NCBI GenBank assembly: GCA_964353455.1
Contig: CAYGWP010000315.1
Location: forward strand, 1-13,338
Source of the DNA: CAYGWP01 sp964353455
Lineage (GTDB): Bacteria; Planctomycetota; Phycisphaerae; FEN-1346
DNA: 13,338 nt
Direction: 5' to 3'
Under the pieces are notes generated by a model. The model was given only the letters and a program-made list of their open reading frames with translations. It made no database searches and had not been told where the DNA came from. The translations under genes were made by a program, and so were the position numbers. Within the stretch, counting starts at the first letter, position 1. Every line of letters starts with the position of its first letter. This document shows, piece by piece, positions 1 through 6,642 of this stretch.

Positions 1-1365
1 TTCCCCGAGAACGGCCACGCCGTCATGCGTTCCGACTGGACGCCCGATGCAACCTACGCCCTCTTCCGCTGCGGCCGCTACGGAGAGATCGACGGCTACT
101 GGGGCCGCAACAACGTTGACAACCTCCATTTCATCATCAACAGGCGCGGCGTGCTGGCGGCCGACACGGGGGGCGTCCACTCGCTGAACAATGCGGCGCT
201 CTCCTTCGCCGGGTCGCAGGTCCACTCCGAGGACCTCCCTCATATCACAAATTACGCACGCCAGACGATTGCCCACAACTCTATCCTTGTCGGCCGCGAG
301 CCGCTCACGCTGAAGGGGTGGGACGGGAAACCCCTTGCCACGGTCCGGAGCGGCGGCCAGTCGCCCATCCAGGACAAGACATGGTGGAAACTGTGGGGCC
401 TGGTCGCCCAGGCGACCGACCGGCCCCTCCGCGAAGGCCGTATCGTCGCCTACGAGACCTCGCCCATCCTTGATTACGCCGCCGGCGACGCCACCTATTC
501 CTATCCACCCACCCGCGTCAAGTCGATCACGCGGCAGTTTGTGTACCTGAGGCCCGACACGTTCGTCATCTTCGACCGCGTGGCGTGCGCCGAGCCGGGC
601 ATCGAGACGCGCTGGCTCCTCCACTCGCTGTACGAGCCTTCATGGAACGGCAGCACCGCGCCCGACCCCTCGCTTCGGCCCGAGGAGCAGTTGGTCCTCG
701 CTCCCGACGGCAAGGCGACCGAGCGCAACCCGCGGCCCGGCGGCAGGTTCCTCCACACCGCCGGCGACACGTTCACCATCGACGACCGGTGGGCCGGCAT
801 GACCGGCCGCATGTTCGCCAAGGTCCTCATGCCCGCCGAGGGCGAGCGCACCGTCCGCACCATCGGCGGCGCGTGGCACGAGTTCGAAGTGGACGGCACG
901 AACTACGGGCCGACCGAGGAAACCTACGCCAAGCACAAGGGCGCGCTCAACACGCACAACCGCGAGAACACGATCGGCCTGGAAGGCTGGCGGATCGAAC
1001 TTGCGCCCCAGCCGTCAGGCCACGGCACGCCTGCCGTGCCAGGGGGTACGCCCGCCGCCGTCAACTTTCTGGTGGTCCTCTTCATCGCGGGCCAGGACCT
1101 CAGGAACATGCCGCCGGTTGAACGCGTCAGCGAACCCGGCCGCGCGGGCGCAAAGATCACGATTGCCGGGAAGGTGTACGCGGTGACGTTCGCAACGGCC
1201 GGGCCGCTCGGCGCGCACGTGGCCGTAACCGAGGGCGCGCGGACGGTCCTCGACCGCGACCTCGCAACCAAAGTCGAGGACAACTACCGCAAGTGGTCCT
1301 CCGACCCGCGCTATGCCGCATGGACCACGCAGCCGGAATACCGGAACTTCATCGGCCCGCCGTAG
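1..1365 (+). CDS. Heparinase II/III-family polysaccharide lyase, C-terminal part (5' truncated by window)
   Basis: The frame is open from base 1, so the ATG at 25 is an internal Met, and 454 codons are visible. The visible N-terminus reads FPENGHAVMRSDW, the phenylalanine-to-tryptophan motif that opens the beta-sheet domain of heparinase II/III proteins. A histidine-containing stretch, TIAHNSILV, follows near residue 95. The family cleaves acidic or sulfated glycans by beta-elimination. It has an N-terminal alpha/alpha toroid carrying catalytic Tyr/His residues, and that half lies upstream of the window, so catalytic competence cannot be judged. The protein ends in FIGPP and a TAG stop. Two palindromic DNA stretches lie inside the gene (401-417 and 1021-1038). 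The second encodes a Gly/Pro-rich insert just before a beta-strand. The exact substrate is unknown. The sugar importer about 5 kb away could take up its products (inference). Confidence 0.85.
   Translation, partial: FPENGHAVMRSDWTPDATYALFRCGRYGEIDGYWGRNNVDNLHFIINRRGVLAADTGGVHSLNNAALSFAGSQVHSEDLPHITNYARQTIAHNSILVGREPLTLKGWDGKPLATVRSGGQSPIQDKTWWKLWGLVAQATDRPLREGRIVAYETSPILDYAAGDATYSYPPTRVKSITRQFVYLRPDTFVIFDRVACAEPGIETRWLLHSLYEPSWNGSTAPDPSLRPEEQLVLAPDGKATERNPRPGGRFLHTAGDTFTIDDRWAGMTGRMFAKVLMPAEGERTVRTIGGAWHEFEVDGTNYGPTEETYAKHKGALNTHNRENTIGLEGWRIELAPQPSGHGTPAVPGGTPAAVNFLVVLFIAGQDLRNMPPVERVSEPGRAGAKITIAGKVYAVTFATAGPLGAHVAVTEGARTVLDRDLATKVEDNYRKWSSDPRYAAWTTQPEYRNFIGPP
401..417. repeat. Intragenic palindrome identical to an intergenic REP-like core
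   Basis: The 17 bases TGGTCGCCCAGGCGACC contain 7-bp arms (GGTCGCC/GGCGACC) around CA. The same 17 bases recur at 4565-4581 in the gene-free stretch after recQ. Here they encode LVAQAT of the heparinase-family protein. The link could be chance in GC-rich DNA or the trace of a palindromic element in the gene. Confidence 0.4.
1021..1038. repeat. Short intragenic hairpin in heparinase gene
   Basis: Arms CACGGCA and TGCCGTG flank the loop CGCC. The surrounding codons give the Gly/Pro-rich stretch QPSGHGTPAVPGGTPAA, which looks like an insertion between two beta-strands. The arm sequence resembles the CACGG/CCGTG arms of the element in the LolD-like gene (12811-12896). It may be a half-element or remnant. 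Confidence 0.35.
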
Positions 1366-1381
1366 TGAAAGCCATGGGCAC

Positions 1382-1453
1382 GTTTAGCCGCGACTCGAAG
1401 AGGAGCGCGTTTTCGAACGGCAACACGCGCTCCTCTTCGAGTCGCGGCTAAAC
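1382..1453. repeat. Perfect 29-bp inverted repeat in the heparinase/recQ intergenic region
   Basis: Arms at 1382-1410 and 1425-1453 are exact reverse complements over 29 bases, with a 14-base loop (1411-1424). The left arm starts GTTTAGCCGCGACTCG. It begins 17 bases after the heparinase stop and could fold into a strong hairpin that protects or ends the transcript. No T-run follows, so it is not a classical intrinsic terminator. Perfect arms of this length suggest a recently arrived or actively maintained mobile palindrome. No protein is encoded here. Confidence 0.85.
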
Positions 1454-1515
1454 TTCCGGCCACCCGCCGAGGCAAGCACCCGTAAGTAACGCATTAGCCG
1501 ACCGGCCGACACCGC

Positions 1516-1545
1516 TTGACGCCGGCAAGCATTTGCGGATATGTT
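1516..1545 (+). promoter_or_regulatory. Candidate sigma70-type promoter of recQ
   Basis: TTGACG (1516-1521; 5 of 6 to consensus) is followed after 18 bases by TATGTT (1540-1545; 4 of 6). A start site about 7 bases downstream would fall at 1551-1553, almost on the ATG at 1555. The transcript would then be nearly leaderless, in keeping with the absence of a Shine-Dalgarno sequence. The -35 box overlaps the alternative TTG start at 1516, which argues against translation from there. Confidence 0.45.
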
Positions 1546-1554
1546 ATCGCCACC

Positions 1555-4263
1555 ATGAACCAGCCGCTTCCCTCACCATCAGACGGCGGCCCGGCGGCAC
1601 GGGCGCTGGCGATCCTGAAGGATCGCTTCGGCCACGCGGGGTTCCGCGAGGGCCAGGAGGCGGCCGTCATATCGGTCCTGCGCGGGCGGAGCCTGCTGGT
1701 CGTCATGCCCACCGGCAGCGGCAAGAGCCTCCTCTACCAGTTGCCGGCCCTGCTTGAGGAGGGGCTGACGCTGGTCGTGTCGCCGCTCATCGCCCTGATG
1801 AAGGACCAGGTTGACGACCTCGCGCGGCGGGGCGTTCCGGCCACGTTCATCAACTCAAGCGTCGGCCTCCAGGAACAGGAGGACCGCATCCGGCGGTGCG
1901 CTGCGGGCGAGTTCCGGCTGCTGTACGTCGCCCCGGAGCGGTTCCGCAGTTCGGCGTTCCTCGATATGATAAGGCGCGTGAAAGTCGCGCGGATGGCGGT
2001 GGATGAGGCCCACTGCATCAGCGAATGGGGGCACGACTTCCGGCCCGACTACCGGCGGATGAAGGAGTTCCGCGGGCTTATCGGCCGGCCGCCGGTCACC
2101 GCGCTCACGGCCACCGCCACGCCGCGAGTCCAGCAGGACATCGTCGAATCGCTCGGACTTCCGGCGGCCGAGGTGGATGTGCACGTCCACGGGTTCGACC
2201 GGCCGAACCTGGCACTGCGCGTGGCCGATGCGCCCAACGAGGGGGCGAAGATGAAGTTCGTGCTCGACTTCCTGCGCAAGGAGCGCGGGTCGGGCATCAT
2301 CTACACCGGCACGCGGCAGGCGGCCGAGGACGTGGCCTCCGCCGCCAGGGCCGTCGAGCCGCGCACCACCTTCTATCACGCGGGCCTGGAGCCGGAGGAC
2401 CGCACGCGGGCGCAGCACGAATTCATGACCGGCGAGGCACGCGTGGCCGTCGCCACCATCGCATTCGGCATGGGCATCGACAAGCGAGACATCCGCTTCG
2501 TCCTCCACTATCATTACCCCGGCTCGGTTGAGGAGTATTACCAGGAGATCGGCCGCGCGGGACGCGACAGTCTGCCGTCGCAGTGCGCCCTCCTCTACGC
2601 TCCGGCCGACCACCACCTGCGAGAGTTCTTCATCGACCTCGATTATCCGACGTACAAGCAGGTCGAGTGCGTGTACGAGACGCTCTGGTCCATCGATGAG
2701 AACCCGGTGCTGCTGACGTACAAGGCGATCGCCGAGATCTGCGCCGAGGACATCAAGGACGGCCAGGTGGGCGCTGCCGTCCGGCTGCTGGACGGCGCGG
2801 GCGTGACGCAGGCCCTCTCGGGCGATGCCACCGCACGGGTCACGATCGACAAACCCGGCGCGGCCATCCTGGCCGAGGTCCGCGGCCACACGCAGCGGCG
2901 GGTCTTCGAGGCCCTCGCATCCATCGTTGACCTTGAGACCCCCGGCGAGTTCAGGGTGGAACTGGCGCGCCTTGCCGCCGGCGCGGGCCTGGAGGAAGAC
3001 CAGGTGCGGCGGGCGCTCGGGTCGCTCGCCTCGGCCCGTCACATCGACTACGAGCCGCCGTTCCGCGGGCGCGGCGTGCAGAAGATCGCCAGCCCGCCGC
3101 CGCCATTCGGGCAGGTCAAGATCGACTGGCAGCGCCAGGCGTTCCTCCGCGGGCTGGAAGAGGAGAAACTCGCCGGGATCGAGTCTTACATCCACAGCGG
3201 CGGCTGCCGCCGGCGGTTCATACTCCGGTACTTCGGCGAGAAGAGCGACCTTGCCTGCGGCACGTGCGACAACTGCGGACCTCACGCCCGCGCCCGGCCG
3301 CGTCAGCCTGTCGCCGCCCCGCCAGTGCCCGCGACCAGGAAGGACCGCGAGCGAAAACAAGAGCCCGACATGCGGCCGCACGCAAAGGGCAACGTCCTGG
3401 AGGACCGGCCCGACATCGCCGTGCCGGTGCTGATCGCAATCAAGGAACTACCCTTCCCCCTGGGCGCGGCCCTCGTGGCTCGCCTGGTTACAGGCTCGAA
3501 AGATAAGCGCATCCGGGAGTGGCGAATAGACAAGAACCCGGCCTATGGCAGCGTTTCGGCAAAGAAGGATGTGGTCAAAGCCGTCATCGACGACCTGGTT
3601 GATGAGGGCTACCTGAAAACCAAGTCCGACCGCAAGGGACCTTATGCGCGACCCGTGCTGATCCTAACACCTCGTGGCGAGGCAGCGGCCGAGGCGGCAC
3701 AACTCGAAGAGCCACAAGGCGAGGGTGGCATGCCCACGCCGCCGTCGCGTGGGAATGCTTCTGCCGAGCAGGCACATGCCCACGGGAAAGGCGCCGTGGG
3801 CATGCCACCCGCTTTGCCTGCCGCGCCGCCCCCTACCCCATCATCAGAACTCGACCGCTTGCTGGGCGGAATGCTCGTTGCCGAGCGCGATGAGGCGCAG
3901 CGCCTCGTGGAGCACCTGCGGATGTACCACCCGCGTGAGGTATCGGTGCGCTTGGAGGCGCGGTTTGCCGCCTCAACGGATGTGCGCGAGCAGTCGCGGG
4001 CCGCCTGGGCCGCCGGAGAACTCTGCGGACGCGAGGGACTGGAGTTCCTCATCCGCTGCGCGCGGTCCGAGACGGTGAACGTGCGGCGGATTGCCGCATC
4101 GGCCATCGGCAAGGTGGCGCGCCTCGTGCACGCCGAGTCGAAGGGCCACCGCGACAGGTTTGCCCAGGCGCGGCAGGCGCTCCAGGCGCTCGCCGGCGAT
4201 GCCGCGCCGCAGGTCGTCCAGTACGCGAAGAAGGCCCTCGCGGAGTTTCCGGGGCCGGAGTAG
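1555..4263 (+). CDS. recQ: ATP-dependent DNA helicase RecQ with HEAT-like C-terminus
   Basis: A 902-residue superfamily 2 helicase that unwinds DNA 3'-5' in recombination and fork repair. Visible motifs are Walker A MPTGSGKS (51-58), DEAH (150-153) followed by CISEWGHDFR, TALTATAT (182-189) and the arginine-finger motif QEIGRAGRD (330-338). Four zinc cysteines lie at 551, 568, 571 and 574. An RQC-type winged-helix region with GSKDKRI and YGSVSAKKD spans about 618-700. There is no recognisable HRDC domain. Instead residues 763-895 look like HEAT-type helical repeats. Residues 724-752, in the Pro/Gly/Ala-rich linker between RQC and HEAT, are encoded by a palindromic DNA element (3723-3810). The ATG at 1555 is preferred over the in-frame TTG at 1516 because the protein starts just before the conserved helicase N-terminus. 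The TAG stop lies inside a 15-bp repeat that recurs at the end of the LolD-like gene. Confidence 0.95.
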   Translation: MNQPLPSPSDGGPAARALAILKDRFGHAGFREGQEAAVISVLRGRSLLVVMPTGSGKSLLYQLPALLEEGLTLVVSPLIALMKDQVDDLARRGVPATFINSSVGLQEQEDRIRRCAAGEFRLLYVAPERFRSSAFLDMIRRVKVARMAVDEAHCISEWGHDFRPDYRRMKEFRGLIGRPPVTALTATATPRVQQDIVESLGLPAAEVDVHVHGFDRPNLALRVADAPNEGAKMKFVLDFLRKERGSGIIYTGTRQAAEDVASAARAVEPRTTFYHAGLEPEDRTRAQHEFMTGEARVAVATIAFGMGIDKRDIRFVLHYHYPGSVEEYYQEIGRAGRDSLPSQCALLYAPADHHLREFFIDLDYPTYKQVECVYETLWSIDENPVLLTYKAIAEICAEDIKDGQVGAAVRLLDGAGVTQALSGDATARVTIDKPGAAILAEVRGHTQRRVFEALASIVDLETPGEFRVELARLAAGAGLEEDQVRRALGSLASARHIDYEPPFRGRGVQKIASPPPPFGQVKIDWQRQAFLRGLEEEKLAGIESYIHSGGCRRRFILRYFGEKSDLACGTCDNCGPHARARPRQPVAAPPVPATRKDRERKQEPDMRPHAKGNVLEDRPDIAVPVLIAIKELPFPLGAALVARLVTGSKDKRIREWRIDKNPAYGSVSAKKDVVKAVIDDLVDEGYLKTKSDRKGPYARPVLILTPRGEAAAEAAQLEEPQGEGGMPTPPSRGNASAEQAHAHGKGAVGMPPALPAAPPPTPSSELDRLLGGMLVAERDEAQRLVEHLRMYHPREVSVRLEARFAASTDVREQSRAAWAAGELCGREGLEFLIRCARSETVNVRRIAASAIGKVARLVHAESKGHRDRFAQARQALQALAGDAAPQVVQYAKKALAEFPGPE
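3723..3810. repeat. In-frame paired-hairpin palindromic element inside recQ
   Basis: The 88-bp element has perfect 16-bp terminal inverted repeats, GGGTGGCATGCCCACG (3723-3738) and its complement (3795-3810). Inside are hairpin 1 (3728-3738 with 3748-3758, one mismatch, 9-base loop) and hairpin 2 (3775-3785 with 3794-3804, perfect, 8-base loop), separated by 16 bases. It encodes residues 724-752 of RecQ (GGMPTPP... to ...GMPP) without breaking the frame. The layout GGGTGG, hairpin, spacer, hairpin, CCACCC matches the element at 12811-12896. No clear target duplication was seen. A paired REP-like element is the best reading. Confidence 0.75.
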
Positions 4264-4275
4264 TACTACAGCGCC
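4261..4275. repeat. 15-bp dispersed repeat containing the recQ stop codon (copy 1)
   Basis: TAGTACTACAGCGCC starts exactly at the recQ TAG stop. An identical 15-mer starts at the TAG stop of the LolD-like gene (13216-13230). Its first eight bases, TAGTACTA, form a palindrome. Confidence 0.7.
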
Positions 4276-4330
4276 ACCTGAGCATCAGCGCAGCGGGTCA
4301 GGGTACGTGTTTAGCGTTTGTCGTGCCGTC

Positions 4331-4510
4331 AACCCTCTCCCCTCGCCCAGTCGAGTCTTCGACTTGCGGGAGAGGGTGGCCGACTTGTCCGGCGAAGCGC
4401 TTGCGAAGTCGGAAGGCCGGGTGAGGGGTTGCCGTGACTCGCCCCCTCACCCCCAACCCCTCTCCCACCCGCCAATACAGCGGGCGGGCAGGCTGAGGGG
4501 AGAGGGGGGC
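4331..4510. repeat. Large fold-back repeat in the recQ/hicB gene-free region
   Basis: The stretch 4264-4679 (416 bases) has no supported gene. Most of it is nested complementary segments. AACCCTCTCCCCTC (4331-4344) matches GAGGGGAGAGGGG near 4495-4508 in inverse orientation. GGGAGAGGGTGG (4368-4379) faces CCCCTCTCCCACCC (4457-4470). An inner hairpin pairs GGGTGAGGGG (4420-4429) with CCCCCTCACCC (4442-4452). Shorter hairpins sit within: AGTCGA/TCGACT near 4349-4364 and CGACTT/AAGTCG near 4381-4410. The whole reads as a MITE- or REP-like intergenic repeat. Folding in RNA could also end or stabilise the recQ transcript. Confidence 0.65.
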
Positions 4511-4563
4511 GCGGTTACTTCTCGGCCAACTCGTGGGCGAGCAGTACCGCGGCAAGCGTCCGC

Positions 4564-4588
4564 GTGGTCGCCCAGGCGACCACCCTAC
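4564..4588 (-). repeat. GTAG-headed palindrome (REP-like)
   Basis: Read on the minus strand from 4588, the sequence is GTAG, then G, then GTGGTCGCC TG GGCGACCAC (4583-4564), a perfect 9-bp stem with a 2-base loop. A GTAG tetranucleotide just 5' of a palindrome is the defining layout of REP sequences mobilised by RAYT (TnpA-REP, Y1 family) enzymes. The head also reads AGGGTGG, close to the GGGTGG ends of the elements inside recQ and the LolD-like gene. No RAYT gene lies in the window. Confidence 0.5.
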
Positions 4589-4644
4589 ATTTCGGCAACA
4601 GCCTTTCCCGCCCTCGAACTCGGCGGCGCCGCCGACAAATTCGT

Positions 4645-4672
4645 TTGACCGGCGGCATTGCGTGTGTATAAT
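4645..4672 (+). promoter_or_regulatory. hicB promoter
   Basis: TTGACC (4645-4650; 5 of 6 to consensus) and a perfect TATAAT (4667-4672) are separated by 16 bases. The expected start site is 4679-4680, at the ATG of hicB, so the mRNA would be leaderless. No Shine-Dalgarno sequence is present. Confidence 0.75.
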
Positions 4673-4678
4673 ACACAC
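4662..4678. promoter_or_regulatory. Palindromic operator over the hicB -10 box
   Basis: GTGTGTAT (4662-4669), one central A, and ATACACAC (4671-4678) form a perfect 17-bp palindrome that contains the TATAAT box. HicB antitoxins with a ribbon-helix-helix domain repress their own promoter through such operators, and this gene has that domain. Autorepression is therefore likely (inference). Confidence 0.7.
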
Positions 4679-4679
4679 A

Positions 4680-5126
4680 ATGATGAACTATCCGATCGTC
4701 ATCCACAAGGACAGGAAATCCGATTACGGCGTGACCGTGCCCGACCTGCCGGGATGCTTCACTGCGGGCAGCACCATCGACGAGGCGCTCGCCATGGCGC
4801 GGGAGGCCATTGAACTGCATCTGGAGGGCCTGATCGAGGAAGGCCAGCCGGTCCCCCGCCCCGGCACAATCGAACGGTACAAGGACGACCCCGGGTACGG
4901 CGGGGGCCTTTGGGCCGTGGTCGCCGTATCGAAGGCCAACCTCCGCACGAAGGCGCGACGGATCAACATCACCATGCCTGAGCGAGTGATCGACGCCGTG
5001 GACCGCTTCGCCAGAACCGAGAACGAGACCCGCTCCGGCCTGCTCGCCAAGGCGGCCGCGGCCTACATCCGCCGGAAACCCTCGCGGACGCGCAGCAGGC
5101 GGCCGCAGAAAACTTCGCGGCAATAG
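4680..5126 (+). CDS. hicB: HicB-family antitoxin with ribbon-helix-helix domain, orphan
   Basis: A 148-residue protein. Residues 4-55 have the HicB partial RNase H-like fold: YPIVIHKDRKSDYGVTVPDL, PGCFTAGSTIDEAL, then an amphipathic helix ending HLEGLIEEG. Residues 93-130 form a C-terminal ribbon-helix-helix DNA-binding domain beginning RINITMPERVIDAVDRFA. A basic tail (RKPSRTRSRRPQK) follows. In canonical pairs HicB binds and inhibits the mRNA interferase HicA and represses the operon. No HicA-like ORF of about 60 codons was found on either side. The start is ATG 4680, with 4683 also possible, chosen from the promoter position. Upstream in-frame Met codons are rejected because they would lie across the repeat region and the promoter. 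It is convergent with the next gene, 32 bases away. It could regulate its own promoter alone or serve a distant HicA. Confidence 0.85.
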   Translation: MMNYPIVIHKDRKSDYGVTVPDLPGCFTAGSTIDEALAMAREAIELHLEGLIEEGQPVPRPGTIERYKDDPGYGGGLWAVVAVSKANLRTKARRINITMPERVIDAVDRFARTENETRSGLLAKAAAAYIRRKPSRTRSRRPQKTSRQ

Positions 5127-5158
5127 GCGTTCGTCACACGCCCACGGGTGCGGCCCGA

Positions 5159-6604
5159 CTACCGGTCGAGGAAACCCTTCGCAATCGATTCGGGCCAGTC
5201 CTTGCTGATGCACCGCGTGCCGGAAGACGACCAAAGCACCATCTCGCTGCGCTTGGCCGTCCCCAACTTCGAGTCCTTCTTGACCACAAAGCACAACTCG
5301 TCTTTGGAGCGCCAAACGGGGATCGTGGCCTGCCAGACCGCGTCTCCGGCACAAGCCTCCGTCAGATTCCCCGTCAGCAAGTCCACCACGATCACGGTCC
5401 CCTGCTTGCCCGGAATGCACAGCCGCGTCTCATCGGGGCTGACCTGCATGAGGTCAAGCCGGCCTTCCATGTCATGAATCCGCTTTTGGACCTCCGGCGT
5501 CAAGACCTTCGCGATTTCCCTCTTGCCATTCAATGGCGCACTGAAAAGCGTCAGGCCGACGGGCAATCCACCTGGCGGACAGGGCAGATGCACCTCCTCG
5601 GCAGCAAACAGCACGCGGCCGCCTTGGAGGCAATGGACAGGCATCGAGTCGGAGAAAGGCACATTGGCAAGACAATCCCATCTGTCTGCTGGTCTGACCG
5701 CATCTGTTTCGGTTAAGACGGTGAGCCGAATGATCAAGCCAATCCTCAGGTGACTCTGGCTCTCTGGCATGTGGTCTCGACGATAGACGAGGTCTTCGCC
5801 GAAGAGGTCAGCGCGCCGATCCAAAGCCTGAGCATCAGTATCTTGGCTGAAGGCGTAAATGAGGCTTCTGCCTGTTGGGGTCCAGTCGAAGAAGATGGAA
5901 ACCCGGTCTGCAACGTGCATTGTCTTGTCGGGAAATTCAAACGATGCGACGAAGAGCGAGAACGCCGCCTCGGCGCCCAGGGCCGGGTACGGCGGGGCGG
6001 CGTACGCGAATGCCTTGCCGGTCGGCGAGACGCGGATCTCCGCGACCGGCTCAAGCGATTCCAGCAGAACCTTGTTTTCCCTGGCCTGCCCGTCGGAGAC
6101 ATCGAATAGCCGCATGATGGCAATCTCGTAGCAGCGTTCCTTCAGGCCGGACCACGCCTCGCCGACCACGGGGGCGAGTTCCTTGCCGTACTGGTCGCGC
6201 AGGCAGATGAGGGCCGCACGGATGTCGGCCGACGGGGTCTTAAAGTAGAAATCCTTCCAGTCGCCCTTATAGGCGAGGACCTCGCCGCGAAACGCCTCGG
6301 CCTCCGACCTCGCGGCCTTCTGCCGGACCTCCGAGAGGTGCGGCAGGAGTTCATCCCACGTGGCGAGCGTCTTGCCGCAGGCCGCGATGAACTGCCGGCT
6401 GTCGGGCATCCACGCCACCGCCTGAACGTCCTCGGCGATGCGCGGCGAGAGTTTCCCGTCGCCGTCAGACAGGTACAGCCCGTCCCCGCCGCGCACCAGC
6501 GCGTACTTGCCGTCCGGCGACCAGAGCATCCGGGTCTCGGGCAGACAGCCCGACAAGATCGCGGCCGCAATGGCCAGGCTCACAACCGCCACTCGCCTCT
6601 GCAT
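5159..6604 (-). CDS. Lipoprotein with WD40/TolB-like beta-propeller segments
   Basis: 481 residues. The signal peptide MQRRVAVVSLAIAAAILSGC ends in a lipobox (LSGC, Cys20), so the mature protein is probably lipid-anchored. Residues soon after the Cys read LWSPDGKYALVRGGDGLYL and later WMPDSRQFIAACG, RVSPTGKAFAYAAP, DWTPTGRSLIYAF and QVSPDETRLCIPG. These are the recurrent blade motifs of TolB/WD40-type propellers, with a helical insert of about 120 residues (about 80-190). The exact function is unknown. The ATG at 6604 is preferred over the Met at 6643 because it directly precedes the signal peptide and has AAGGGG a few bases upstream. It lies 71 bases downstream of the importer operon on the same strand and may be cotranscribed with it. 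Confidence 0.8.
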   Translation of the reverse strand: MQRRVAVVSLAIAAAILSGCLPETRMLWSPDGKYALVRGGDGLYLSDGDGKLSPRIAEDVQAVAWMPDSRQFIAACGKTLATWDELLPHLSEVRQKAARSEAEAFRGEVLAYKGDWKDFYFKTPSADIRAALICLRDQYGKELAPVVGEAWSGLKERCYEIAIMRLFDVSDGQARENKVLLESLEPVAEIRVSPTGKAFAYAAPPYPALGAEAAFSLFVASFEFPDKTMHVADRVSIFFDWTPTGRSLIYAFSQDTDAQALDRRADLFGEDLVYRRDHMPESQSHLRIGLIIRLTVLTETDAVRPADRWDCLANVPFSDSMPVHCLQGGRVLFAAEEVHLPCPPGGLPVGLTLFSAPLNGKREIAKVLTPEVQKRIHDMEGRLDLMQVSPDETRLCIPGKQGTVIVVDLLTGNLTEACAGDAVWQATIPVWRSKDELCFVVKKDSKLGTAKRSEMVLWSSSGTRCISKDWPESIAKGFLDR

Positions 6605-6642
6605 GATTGTCCCCTTATCATGACAGTACGCTACCACGCTCA

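Noticed and set aside
1549..1557. Kozak-like GCCACCATG at the recQ start
   Set aside because: Matches the eukaryotic consensus by chance. All genes and promoters here are bacterial.
1855..3381. Open antisense frame of 508 codons opposite recQ
   Set aside because: Shadow of the GC-rich codon use of recQ. Its translation has no recognisable motif and the plus strand is a clear helicase.
4533..4679. Upstream extension of hicB from an earlier ATG
   Set aside because: The extension crosses the GTAG palindrome, the -35/-10 boxes and the operator, and is not HicB-like. The family N-terminus starts at the ATG at 4680 or 4683.
5127..5158. Possible bidirectional terminator between the convergent hicB and lipoprotein genes
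   Set aside because: Only a weak 5-bp hairpin (GGCGT/ACGCC) and no T-run on either strand.
6605..6642. Possible separate promoter for the lipoprotein gene
   Set aside because: TTGAGC is present on the minus strand, but the -10 candidates are poor or badly spaced, so I do not call it.
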